Source: Tyto alba | Lineage: Eukaryota; Chordata; Aves; Strigiformes; Tytonidae | Reading direction: 5' to 3' | DNA length: 64,000 nucleotides | Assembly: GCF_018691265.1 (NCBI RefSeq) | Contig: NW_024881283.1 | Location: 5,615,731-5,679,730, forward strand | In this document: piece after piece, positions 26,271 to 38,255 of the stretch | Numbering within the stretch: the stretch's first letter is position 1 | Layout: each line of letters begins with the position of its first letter | Made by a program: the position numbers and the translations under genes | The notes under the pieces: generated by a model | What the model saw: the letters and a program-made list of their open reading frames with translations, nothing else | Database searches by the model: none | What the model was told of the DNA's origin: nothing

Positions 26271-27149
26271 GAGGGAAAAGAGCCTGTTCTTTTCTTGCAA
26301 ATATGGTAAATTTAAAGGTCAGGTACAAGTTGACATAGCAGTGGACAACTCAACACTTGGAAGAATTCCCCAGAATAGCAATAGAAAGTATCAGCTTTGC
26401 AGCCTCACAACAGCACAAGGTTTTTTTTGTCTGTCTGTAGCTGGAGTCATCAAGACTTCACAGGGTCTGAGTCAGGCTTTGGTTTGAACTGAGGTTTTGC
26501 TGCTGGGGTACGTGCAGATACCCCTCATCAGGTGCAGCAAGAGCCCCGCTGCCACGTTACAGCTGGAGTACCAAGTTTTACTGAAAGTTTGGGTACAAGC
26601 ACCCCGGTGGCCTTAAAACCTAGCCAAGGGTCAAGCCTGTGCCGCAGTGTAGCTTCTCCCCGCAGCAGATGTGGCTCCAGATCCACCCCCTCCTGATTTC
26701 ACGTGTAGTCCGAGTCCCACCACATCTCTGTCTTCGTCTTCAGGGTGGGGAGAGACAGCCCTGACACACATCAGTGTGCTGGCTCAGCCCTGAACAGAAA
26801 GGCTAGCTGGTGTTCCCCGGGTACCTGCTGCGGTGCTGTAACGGTGGACGTGGTCCCTGAGCCCTCGGCGTCCTGCGGTTGCGAGGCATGGGCTGGCTCT
26901 TTGGGGGGGACTGCAGCAGCCCTTTTATCCATGTAATCCCTACTCTGCGGCACGCGAGCCAGCTCCAGCCCCCTGCCAGAGTGCTAACAGCCCCCTCCCA
27001 GCTACAAGGTGGTGCGACAACTGGAAATGCTTGATCTTAAGGCCCTAATGCTGAAGGACCCCATGAATATACCATGAAAGGGCTGTTCACCCTAGGAAAT
27101 GGATTTGAATCCTTTAAACTGAAGGTCTTGGTAGGTACAAAGCCAGCCT
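26271..27149. other. Unique non-coding sequence, moderately GC-rich
   Basis: No coding or repeat feature recognised. GC and CpG content rise from about 26640 onward. Short frames on both strands at 26745-26953 overlap each other. Confidence 0.5.
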
Positions 27150-27290
27150 TCTTCCTCTCGCGCAGCGGAGTTAATGTGTGTGCAGGCTGAGCGCTCGATC
27201 TGCGCTCCCTCGGTGGGTTTGGGTAAGGTTGGGGGTTTCGTGGTCGCTGGCGTGGCGCGAGGCAGCCTCCACCGCTGCAGCATTGCCCCT
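27150..27290. other. Short CpG-rich patch
   Basis: About fourteen CpGs in about 140 bp, including CTCGCGCAGCGG, GAGCGCTCGATCTGCGC and GGCGTGGCGCGAGG. Could be a small orphan CpG island. No TATA box or exon follows clearly. Confidence 0.4.
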
Positions 27291-30200
27291 GTGGGACATT
27301 TCTGCTCCGTAAACTGCCTCAGGTGGCCACGTTAAATGCGCTTCCCAGCTTCTTCTTTGATTTTTAGCTTTAACTCAATTAAGTTCAGTTTAGAGCAGCT
27401 CTCCTGGCTTCGGCTTTTCTCCGTCTGACAGTGGCCAACAGCAGCTGCCAAGAGCAAAGTATGAGAATATGGAAGGCCCGCAGTGCTGATTCCCCTGAAC
27501 ACTCCCACAGTGACTCATAGGGTTTCCTAAACCAGAGATACTTTTTGTGCTTAGGGTCTCTTCAGGGTCTGTCTTCTCCCGTCAGCTTCTCTAGTCCTGA
27601 AATCATGCAAATCTCCTACAGCGACCTGTGGCAGAGATGTACACGGATGCTACCTGTGTGAACAGCTTCCTGCTGCCTGATAATTTCAGTTAACACCCCA
27701 TAACTCTCTTATTATGGGAAGAAAGCACCCTTTTCTCCTTACCACCCACACCTCTCATGTTTTCACAGATTACTTCTATGTCCCCCCTCCCCAGTTGTGT
27801 TTTCTCTAACCCTCAGCCAGCACCAGAAGAAACTGCATGGAGCCAGTGTCCTAAACTTCCCAAAACAGCCACTGGCAGGGATGACAATCTTATTTTACAC
27901 CAAATGAACTGGACTCAGCATCTCTCCCTGTCTTCTCAGTATGCCAAAGTCAAAGACAGAGGCCCTTTGCTCACAGACCATCTGTGCAATAGATCACTCT
28001 GACACCAATTCACTTGTTCTTTGTGTAATAAGTTATAATCTAGCCATTCAGAGAGACATGTAAAAAAGAAAACTAACATGGCCTCTAAAATCAATGAGCC
28101 AGTAAATAGAGGGCTATAAATAATCAGGAGAAAGGATTTAATTAGCAACAAAACTCACTTGCAGTACACTGGATGCGTATGGCAGCCCCTAGTCTGAAAC
28201 CGCCGCGCGTGCTCTGCCCTATTCTGGCAGCCTCTGGCGTGATCTCTTCTCATGCCCATAAAGTCTAAGTTGCATTTGGGGAGTTTTTCACTCCCCAGGA
28301 CTGCGCTGTGTGATGGCTGTCTTGTAGGTCTCTACGTTGATCCACTCCGAGCGGCATCAAACCCCTGAGAGCCCAGAGTCAATAGGAGAGCAAAGCTCAC
28401 GCGATTTGAGCTCGCGTCCGGAGGCAGCGCTGTGCCCACTGCTGTCAGCACTGGCTGCACAGGTCCTGAGCTGCCCACTACCTGGGCAAAGTGCAGGCAG
28501 GATGGCAGAGATGGTGCCTGCCCTCATTTCTGTGGGGTGGAGGTTTACCCGGTGCACTTGCCATGCTTTTAGAAACTGGTGTGGAGAGGTTGAGAGCTCT
28601 CTGCAAGCTGGCGGTGGTCTGTGCTGCCGCTAGCATAAAGTTTTGCTTGGCAAAATCTGGATGTGAATCCAGACCCAGGCATGAATTACATCCAGCTGGA
28701 TGTGAATAGAACCTGTGCTAGGTTGTATATCCTATGGCAGATCCACTGGGTATGGGCAAGGAAGAGATTTATCTTTGCAGAGCATCAAAGCACTGGTGAC
28801 CAAAACATTCCTGGACTTAGCAGTCCCTTTGTGCAGATGTGGGCTGCATACCTGGGACTGGAGTAAAGTGGCTGGATTTCTGAACGTGGTCAGTTAAAGA
28901 ACTTTTACACTGCTTTGCCTGCTGGTATCACAGCTTATTGATAACACGGCAGGTGAGGATAGATCATCAGAGAACCCAAAATGAGGTTAAATTGTACCCA
29001 GAATCTGTGGTGTGAAGCATCTCTGGCTTGAATTTAAGGCAAGGATTGATAGATCCCTAATGCCTTCTGGCAGATTATCCTGGAATCTGCATCTCAGTCA
29101 GCCACCAGCTGAAAAGAGATCATTTCATAAAGGAAGCTTTCCTCAAAGCCATGTGGGTTTTTTATTTTGCACCTGTTTGCTTCCTTAGCCATAGTTGTTT
29201 TCTTCTCATCAGTCCATGTTTGTGAATTCATCTAAGAGTTTCAAATGAAAACATGCTATTGAACAGCATCAACCCTAAACTCCTGAATTTTCTGGGAGTT
29301 TCTTCACTGATCTGAGGTATGCTATATCATGTGTCAGTAAAGAGTAATTTTATTATTGAAAGAATGATTCCATTAGGTCAAACCAGATTGTAAAGATCCC
29401 TCTCCTGTGTTTTACTGCCTTTATTGAGTACCCAGCCATATGCCTCTTTAGTATCCACGTGCTATTTGGTTTTATTAATGCTTGCATCTGCTGGTGATTT
29501 GAGCAAGGGCCAAAGGTTCAAAATTGAAACTCAAGGACCCTCTACTACTAAAGGATTTTATTAGCCATAAATCTATTATAAAGTGCCTGTGTTGACAATA
29601 GGGAATAATATAATCAAACCTCTCTCCCCACCAGTGACAGCCCTACTCTGCTGCAAGGATCCACATGAATTAATCTGTCTTGTTAACCATCCCATAGTAA
29701 GTGCCTTTCAGGAGAAGAAAATACTTGAGCAAAATACAATGAAACATCTGTGCTCTTACAGATATACCCTGCTTTCCATAGGGGCACTTACATAAATAGA
29801 TGATGCTCCATTCCAGTACGAATCTCTTGGGCCATGTACTTTGTGTCGTTGCTGTCTCTGGTGCAAAGCGAGCTGCAGAATGTTTCAGCATAAGAATAGT
29901 GGCGCATGCTTGCTTTGTGCTTGTTAAAGGACAATATGCAGGGCAAATGAGATCCCTCTTGTACTCCATGTCTCACTATCGCTTATTTGGTTTGGGGTTT
30001 TTTTTCTGCCTTGGGAGAAGTTTACTTAACTTCAGTCATGGCTTGAGTGAGTATAGTTAAAAAGTTAAAGTTAAAAAAATGTAAAACCCTGATCATGAGG
30101 ACTTCTGTGCCTCTACACACTTCTGTTACCCTCTGCACACGCAAGAAGGGACTGCCTTGTGCATAAAGTTACTGCTCCCAGAGGTATTTGCAAGACTGTG

Positions 30201-33182
30201 GGGCTGGGAGGAGCTGAATTTCATGCTGATTTCCAAGATGTGCCATTTCCACCTCAGCCAGAAGTTCTTGGGCAACTTTTGCTCTGTTTATAACTTGCAT
30301 GTGTTTCATTATTGCTAAAAGGACTGATCCCTGCCTCAAAAGGAGACCATGAGACTAAACTGTCTAACATTTGTGGTGCTTTGGGATCTCTGTGGGATAT
30401 AGGCTAACCGGTATCTGCACCTAGAGGCTGCTAAGTCCTTTTCTTAAAAGTCTGTGCTATTGTTCCTACGTTGAAGGCCATTCCAGCTTGGACACTTCCT
30501 CCTCTTCCCTGTAAATGTCATGGGAAAATGTTACATCGCAGACTACCTGACAGCCCTTCACAGTTACCATTCAGTATTATCAAACCCTCTTTTGTCTCCC
30601 CTGTCTCTTCCTTTTGCAGTCTCTATAATCATAATCCCAAACTGGTGCTCACAACTGCATGGTATTTTAGGTGTGCACTGAAATAAAAGTCTAATTGCCA
30701 TCAAAATCAGGAGAAGGAAGCTCTTTCTGCAGTAACAAAAGGAGAAACGAGGAGAGGACTAAACACCCTTCTTGGTTACTCCTCCAAACACAGAGAACCT
30801 GGGCGTTCTAGCAGCACTGTTTTAAATGTACACCAGCACAGCATTTTAAAAGCTTGCTTTAAGGAATTAAATAAACAGGATTCTGGGACAGAAGGCTACC
30901 AAAATTAAATAAACCCCATTACTACCTAGTTCCTCGAGTCCTACGTGGCCAGGCTCTCACTGCTCAGTAGCAGAGACTGATCAGTCCCGCAGGTGGGGCG
31001 AGCTGCCCCCCAACTCTGCGTGGGGCTGTCTGCCCCATAGCCACCACGAGACCAGTTTGCAGAGAGCAAGAACTGTGATTTCAAACCCCCCCCGGTCCTT
31101 TCATTTAGGTTTATGTTTCCAGGACAGCTCTGGAAACTACATTCAGCACAAAAGCAAATGACAAAAGCATGCAATGCTTTTATAACTTAGAAACACAGAC
31201 ACAGGTGACCTCCTGCCGGCAGTACAGCTGGTCACTCTGATGGAGCATATGGAAGCAGTAAGTTCATATCCTTTCTCCTTCTACCTTTCATGCTGTGATT
31301 GCACTCAAGAGAAAAATATTTCATTGTCCAGTAGTAAAAGCTGGCATTATTGTCCTGCCTCCATCTGTCCATTAGCTCCCTAAAAATTATGTGAGATGGA
31401 AAACAACATGGTGAGCCCATGGCAAATGATGGGTGGAAAGTACACAAGTACCTCCCAGAAAATTTTCTGGAGAGATAGAAGTCCTGGCACCCTGCCTCCA
31501 TCTGTTTGTCAGCGTGCACAATTAAATTTAAAAGTTTGTCATGTGCCTGACCACTACTGCTCTTATAAAACCCATGAGTTCTGTATTTCTGGCATGAAAC
31601 TGAGATCTGGTCTTGAAATGTCATGAGCAATGTACCAAGACCCTGTTTCTTCCTGCCTGCTAACACTGCCAGCATCTCACTGGCTGATCAGTTCTTTTTC
31701 TTCACTCTGGAACACAAAATAGCAATAAGAAACTCCATGGTTTGGGTTTTGTTTCCTCTATGCCTCATTTATATTTCTTCTGTATTAAATTTTGTTGGGG
31801 CCACTTCACTCATAAACTTTATTTTTCTTTTTTGCTGGAGAAAACCTGAGAAATTACTTAATGCTACTTTATTTATGAATCTCGTTGTGACAGCAGCCTG
31901 TCATTGTTGCTTCTGCAGGGACAATGTGAGTGAGAGAGGGGAGTGTGAAATACGCCAGTCAAAGGGGAGAGATAGTCTTGGGCTTTTGTAACATTTGACT
32001 GGGCTTCAGAAGGTTGATGAACTTTGTGATTTTGAGGCAGTCAATTTGTTTTTATTTGCTCAAAGTACTTGCTCTCCATTAGACAGGCGATAACAGTGGC
32101 TCATGCCATTCTCCTTTCGCTCCTGGGGACACAGAGTGGGAAATAAAAGCCTGGAAGCATTCATGGAGGTGGGCGTGCAAAATTCAAAGCCAGACTCCCC
32201 AGGGTTGGATCTTCAGTAGCGGTGCGAGGGCTGGGGCAAGAGAGCCTGGGGCTTCTGGGGCCAAGGGGAGCCGTGGCTGGGGTTGGGTGTGGGTAGGGTA
32301 TTGGCAGCATGTTCTGTGCTGGATGCAGAGGTTCTGGATGTTAAGATACGCCTTATGTTTCAATTCTTCTATAAGCTTCCAGCCACCCACAAGCTCATGC
32401 TTTAAGTACCCTTTCGAGAAGGCCCAAGTGAAACACGTCCATTGTATTTTAGAGTCACTTACTGCAGGGTTTCTCATGCCAGTGTTAGGGATGGAAAATA
32501 AATGGTTTTTATTTTCCTTTTGCAGAAACTTTCAAGCACTTTCAGCAATCTTAAGTGGAACAATAGTTTTCAGACTCATGGTAACTTCTCTTTCTAAATC
32601 CTGCTTTCCCAGAAATACTCCCAACATGCATCTGAAAGGAAAACTAAAAATAAAATATTGACAGTTTTTTCAATATCTTAAAGATGTTCAGAAACCAATG
32701 AACTGAGCTTAAAAGTGAGATTGTTGCTGCTATTGTTGTTGGACGGCAATTCAGTGCACTTCTCAGCAAGACCTAAAAGCTACTGTTCCTTGTGTGTGAC
32801 TCCCACACAATGCAGTGTGCTGTAGCTGGGGGTTAAGCACTAAGCTTATTTAACCAAAACTCACTTCAACCATTGACTCAGAGTAGGGGAGGAAAGGAGG
32901 AATGTCTAACTTTCTGCTCCAGAAACTCTTGAAGCTTCGGTTTGTTTCTTTGCAAAAGACAAAGCTATAGACTGGAATAACTGGAGCTTTTAACAGAGCT
33001 GGAAAGTTTGGTACAGCAGGAGAACAGATATAAACTAAATGGGCAGATTTATTAGTCATGTTCCTGCCATCCAAAGTATCTCAATCTCACTACTTCTATC
33101 ATCAGAGATTCCCTAGACGTTCCAGGGCAGCATCTGCTTCTTGAGGGAATTTCACAATGTAAAAATTGCTTATGCACAAAAA
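27291..33182. other. Unique non-coding sequence
   Basis: No gene recognised. An octamer ATGCAAAT lies at 27605-27612. A smaller CpG-containing stretch occurs at about 28195-28440. The phrase CCTGCCTCCATCTGT occurs twice about 140 bp apart (near 31355 and 31493). The longest frame (31232-31675, minus, 147 codons) has no domain. Confidence 0.5.
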
Positions 33183-33242
33183 GGAAAAAAAAAACAAAAC
33201 AAAACAAAACAAAAAAAAAAAACAAAACAAAAAAAAAAAAAA
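33183..33242. repeat. A-rich simple repeat, AAAAC units
   Basis: A runs interrupted by single C residues, including several AAAAC units head to tail. On the minus strand it reads as Phe-rich open frames, an artefact of the repeat. Confidence 0.85.
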
Positions 33243-35569
33243 CAACCAAACCTTAAACTTCCCACAAAACAAAGTAAAAATCACATAGCATCTAGCAAGT
33301 CCTGCTTTTAGAAGTGCTTCAGTTTTAACTCTCAGTAAAAATTATGTTACAATTCTTTAGAAGAAAAATACAATGTTAGGACAGGTGCTATAAGCACTCT
33401 GTTTTGCCAGAGCTAACACGGACACTGTAGTGTTTTTCTCCTCAAAACTCTAAAATTCCCATCAGAACCTTTGATTTCATTATTTTTCATGGGGAAAAAA
33501 ACTTTTAACTAATAAATCTGCTATCTATCTGGGAAAAGATTCCTAATTCTAAATTGCAGAAGAAAGGGATGATCCATTCTTGTATTTGAGGAGCTATAAA
33601 TACCCATTTACTTTCACTACTAAGTAATCATCTCATTACAGTTCATTTTTGGAAGTCTGAAAAATCCAAGTCCTTGCTAAATAAAGTGTACATTACACAT
33701 CTCCAGAATTACCTCCCAAGGACTGCCATAAGCATAGCCAGACCCAGCGAGTCTTCAGATCAGCTGGGGCCAGCTTTGTGTTCAGCCCCAGGGAAGATGG
33801 CTCAGTCCATGGAGGCATGCATTTTTTTTTTTTTTTTTCCTAAATGTATTTCGAGTCCAGAGCTTTTCAGGCAGTTCTATCCAATTTGGGTTCTCGAGAT
33901 GAGATGATACTGGCTTCACATTTCCTGCTTCTTTGCTACTCTGTTGTTGTCTGCTGGGTCAGTGATACTCAGGATCATAACATTTTGCTGGGCCTGAAGT
34001 CAGCAACTGCCTGAAGTGGTTTGCTGAACCTTAGTCTTATGCCGCTTGAATGCTCCTTGTCTACAGGAAACCTGTGCTCCTCCGCTGATCCTTTCTGTGA
34101 ACTCAAAAGTCTTTCCACATGACCCCACCAGACATACCCAAACCCTCCATGCAGAGAGGGCCAGCATCCCTAGCCCATCTCTTTTTGGAAAAAATGCCCT
34201 GAGATCTCTGGATGAAAAATGCTTTATAAAATTGCTGTTCTCTGGAGAGCAATAGAATTGAGTGAGAGCCTTTCTGTGGAATTTGTAAAGCCAACTACAG
34301 CATTTAATGGCAAATTACGTCTTTACTGCAGGACTCCATAGGCTGGTGTATTACCATTACCAAAATGCCTGGAATAATCCATTTCTCTAAAAGCCTTAGG
34401 ACACTAAGTGAACTGCATGAAGCCCCTATAAATGCAAAAATAGTCTAGACTGTTCTCCTTTCATTTGTTTTCCAGTAACACGGGGCTTATTTTCTTTTCT
34501 CTGTTGGCCCCTCAGACTAGTCTGCAGTAGTTCTACTCTTGCTTTAAGACAGTTGCCAAATTCATTACTTCTCTGCAACGTGCAGAGCCCCTTGTCATTG
34601 TGGTCACTATCTTGAATCCTGACAGCTGGCTTAGGGTGTTGGGCTGAGCTCCAAGAATAAACATTTTCTAAGGCATTAATCTTTATAGTGATTATCTACA
34701 GCAACTGCTTCCTCCGGCTTTGGAATCAATCTGGGGTGGGGCTTTTTTTTGTCTTTTGGTGAACATGATTCGATATAAAATTCATGGCTTCTCTTTGGAG
34801 ACATCGGTCCTGCTCTGTGCACAGACAGATTGAGTGGGGAGGTAGCAATCACTCGCCCAGAAGATATCCAGAGGCTGTTTGGGGCCAGTTTTGATTATAA
34901 CTTGAGTTTGCATCTGGGCTCACGGACATGAGGTTACAGGGATAAATTCTCTCCTCTTAGGGGGTGAAGAGCAGGTGATGCCTGAAGCCTGCAGGATACA
35001 GGGAGATCCTCTAAGAGGACAATTTTTACTCTCATGCTCCTCTCGTTGCAGCAGACTACCCCAGAACACCCTTTCCCCGTTAACCCCGAGGGCTCTCTGG
35101 GCTCCATTATCCAGTAGACTAAAGCAATAGCCTAACCCACAAACCAGAATGCACACTGAATTTACAGCCCATCTCTCTTTTGTTCACAAAGAGCTTATAG
35201 CAACTGTTCCCATCTGAGATACCAAACTGCACGTGGCTTGCATCCATTTCTTGGTAGAAAATGTAGTTTATTCAAGATTATAACTCAAGTAGTAGTGCTT
35301 GACAAAATGCATCCCCTCTGTCTTCACAGCAGTAGTAGCATCTTCACATCTCTCTCCCCAGCAGCCTTAGGCTGTGAAATTTGGGATGTTCCATCTCGTG
35401 ACTGCTCACACCACCCAGCCCGTGGGGTCCCACGTGTCTGCGCAGAAGCTGGAAGGCAAAGGGTGGATTTTCAACAGCTGCAATATTGAATCAGGCATTT
35501 CAGCAATTCTTCTTTCCTCACTCTGGCATAGGAAAGGGAGGGGATCAGAGGAGAAGGGGGAGGAGGATC
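33243..35569. other. Unique non-coding sequence
   Basis: No gene recognised. A T run of 17 lies at 33822-33838. Confidence 0.5.
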
Positions 35570-35790
35570 ATCATTTAAGTGCGACCATTAAAGCTGCATT
35601 TAGCACCTGTCTAATTTTTAATATGTGCTTAGCTGCGACATGATATTACGCACTGAGGTAAGTGACAATTTATGCAGCATTTCTAGATTAGCTTCAATAT
35701 GGAGAGTAACTGACTTTTTTGGCTCAACAACTGCAATCGAAAATAAAATCACTTCAAGCCAAGACAAAAAAAAGGTGTATATCTTTTATG
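35570..35790. promoter_or_regulatory. Candidate conserved non-coding element
   Basis: AT-rich with retained CpGs in distinctive contexts (AAGTGCGACCATTAAAGC, GCTGCGACATGATATTACGC, CAATCGAAAATAAAATC) and homeodomain-type words (CTAATTTTTAATATG). GAG followed by GTAAGT at 35658-35663 is a good splice-donor consensus, so a non-coding exon is an alternative. No alignment available. Confidence 0.4.
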
Positions 35791-38079
35791 TAAAGAGGAT
35801 ATACAGGGGTTTTTTTCCTCTTTGTTAAAATGAAGGGAATTTTGAAGCCCGGTGTTTTGAAAGGAGAGCTGTTATAGTCTCTGAAACACGCATGTCATTT
35901 CATTTTTGGAAAACCAAGAGTACAAGGAGGTGACCCAAAGCTGCATTTTTTCAATTAACAGATGCTATCTAAAAAGAAAATTCCCAGCTTTCTCCCAGTC
36001 CTAGGGCAGCTTCCTCTTAACACAGCACTGCATGGTCAGCCCCTATGGTTTTCAGACCTTCCTATAAAGCACATCTCACTGACACAGCCTGGCAGTCTTT
36101 ATCCCGAGGAGGTGGACAGTTATGTTCCCAGAACAAGGCACTAAATTAGACAGAAAGCTGCTGCACAGAAGTTCAAGGCTACACTTAGAGTCTAAAAGGG
36201 CCGGATTGCTGCACAGGCTCATCACAGCACTGAGGCCAGCCTAACTTTGCTCAGCTCCTGGGGCAATACTGCATCTGGCTAATTCCCCAGGACTCAGAGT
36301 TCCTTTCTCAATTACGTTGATAGCTGCTCCCCTGCTATGGTCCATCAACTGTGTGGGTCTCTGGGTACTTCTAGCAGGTGCACAGAGGGGGCCCAGCAGA
36401 CCCCTTGAGCCTTGGGGACCAATTCTCTGTTATCTTCACTCTTGCACGTTTGTTGACGCAGCAAAGCGCCGAGGGGTTTGACTGCTCACTCTGAATGGGA
36501 GCAGCAGGCGAAACGTGGCCAGGTCCCAGCAGCCACTTCTAGAAGATCATCATTTCTCTGAGTCCAGCTTAGATCGCAGAGAGGAGAAAATAATTGATCT
36601 CCTGTGCATGGCAGCTTATCTCAGTGCAACATGGGTGAAATTTCTTCCTTATCTGAAAGGCCATTGAAAGACCCATGCACTGCTTGTTTCATACAAAACT
36701 TTATGGCAGGTTTTGGTCTCTGGGCAGGGTGATTTTCTTTATTTTTAGTTTTGGTTTTGTTTTTTTTTTTTTTCTAGCTAGCATAGAGAAAACAAGCCCC
36801 ATCCCAGGAGTAGAAGATAAGCAACAGAATGCCCTTGCAGCTTCTGATCCATATAGCTTAGATTTCTACCGAGTGACCCACGGCCATGGGTGAATATAGA
36901 TCAGAACTGAAAGCAATGCTGCCCAGTTAATAACATCAATGCATAATATCCAGCTGGCTGTTAACAGGAGAAGGGTGTTTTTCAACTAATAGTGATTTTT
37001 TTTTCACATAAGATTAAGATGCCAAAAAACAGCTCAGTGTTTTGTCTGGCACAGAAGGCGCTCTGATAATAAAGTGCCTTTTCCTGCTCTCCTCACTGCC
37101 CCACTGAAATCTGTGTTTGATTAACACCTACATCTCATCAGGTGTAGGCACCACAGGTTTGATAACAGGGCAAAGTGCCACCTCAGCAGGTAGACACCAG
37201 TGCCAGCGTGCCAGCGCTGCTGCCAGCACCGGGGGAGGGCTCGGGAGGTCTGCTGTCAGGTTGGCAGCACCAGGACTTCCTCCTGCCTTGGTGAAACGAG
37301 TGAAAACTGTTCCTCTGCCTCAGCAAATAAGTTTTAGATCAACACTGGAACAAGCTTCTGTAGCCAAGCCGTGACCAGGTCTGCTTTGGGACTGGGGGGG
37401 CTTCTTGCAGCACGTGGTACCCTGTCCTCCAGCGTCACCCCAAAGGACACCATGGGTGCTCAGTACTGCCTGTGCTATGTGCAATCATTCCTGCTTCCTG
37501 AAAGTCCGTTTTAACAACTTTCTTGGTTCTCTAGGACTGCCTAACAGACCATCCTTCACAGAAAAGGTACAAGAGTCTATGCTCAGCCCCATGCCATTCA
37601 AGTGAATGTGGAAGCTTGCTTGATTTTCTGTCCCAATCCCCCCAGCCCTCACGTGGTGTGCAAAGAGACAGATGCCCAACCAGCCCTTACTTGCTGCCCT
37701 GACACAAAAGCCGCCTGAGAGGTTTGTGGTGCTCCTGGGCACAGTGCTGGAGATGCTGTTATCCTGAGCAGTGAAATCACATGTGTGGCATGACTGCGTC
37801 GTGCTGCTTGCACACGTGGTTTGTGGATGTTGAAAGGTAGAGGAAAACATCATTTAGGATCTGAGCCGCCTGGGCTGCAGTTGTGGCTGGTGGACTACTT
37901 TTTGTACTTGCCATACTCTATATCAATTGTAAGGTTGGAGTGGGGTTGGGTGGAACCTCTGCTGTTATTTTGGGTCGCTTTGCCCTGTAATCACTGCAGC
38001 ACAGTGTGGCAGCAGTACAGTGAGAGATCCCCCCTTCTCCCCCTGCCACCTCACTTATATAGGCTCAATCATGTTCTCA
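35791..38079. other. Unique non-coding sequence
   Basis: Nothing recognisable as a gene. A T run lies at about 36760-36773. The minus-strand frame of 122 codons at 37485-37853 has no family resemblance. Confidence 0.5.
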
Positions 38080-38255
38080 CTAGAGGCAGTCGAGCCACAT
38101 TCATTGCACAGTTTGTTTGCGAGCTTGGCATTTTTCATCATTTAATAATATGCAGCAAATGGTTTTTCACACTCTTAGAGCAGCCCCATAAAGCACTGCA
38201 ACAAGCTTTGGCAGTGATTTTACTCAGCACATTTATTGCATCAGTTGTTGAATAG
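38080..38255. promoter_or_regulatory. Candidate conserved non-coding element
   Basis: Contains GCAGTCGAGCCACATTCATT, TTTGCGAGCTTGGC, CATCATTTAATAATATGCAG and CAGCACATTTATTGCATC. This is AT-rich, motif-dense DNA with preserved CpGs. A plus-strand frame of 144 codons (37821-38255) covers it, but the translation has no domain. Confidence 0.35.

Noticed and set aside
33052..33284. Phe-rich hydrophobic minus-strand frames
   Set aside because: They are translations of the A-rich AAAAC repeat, not membrane segments.
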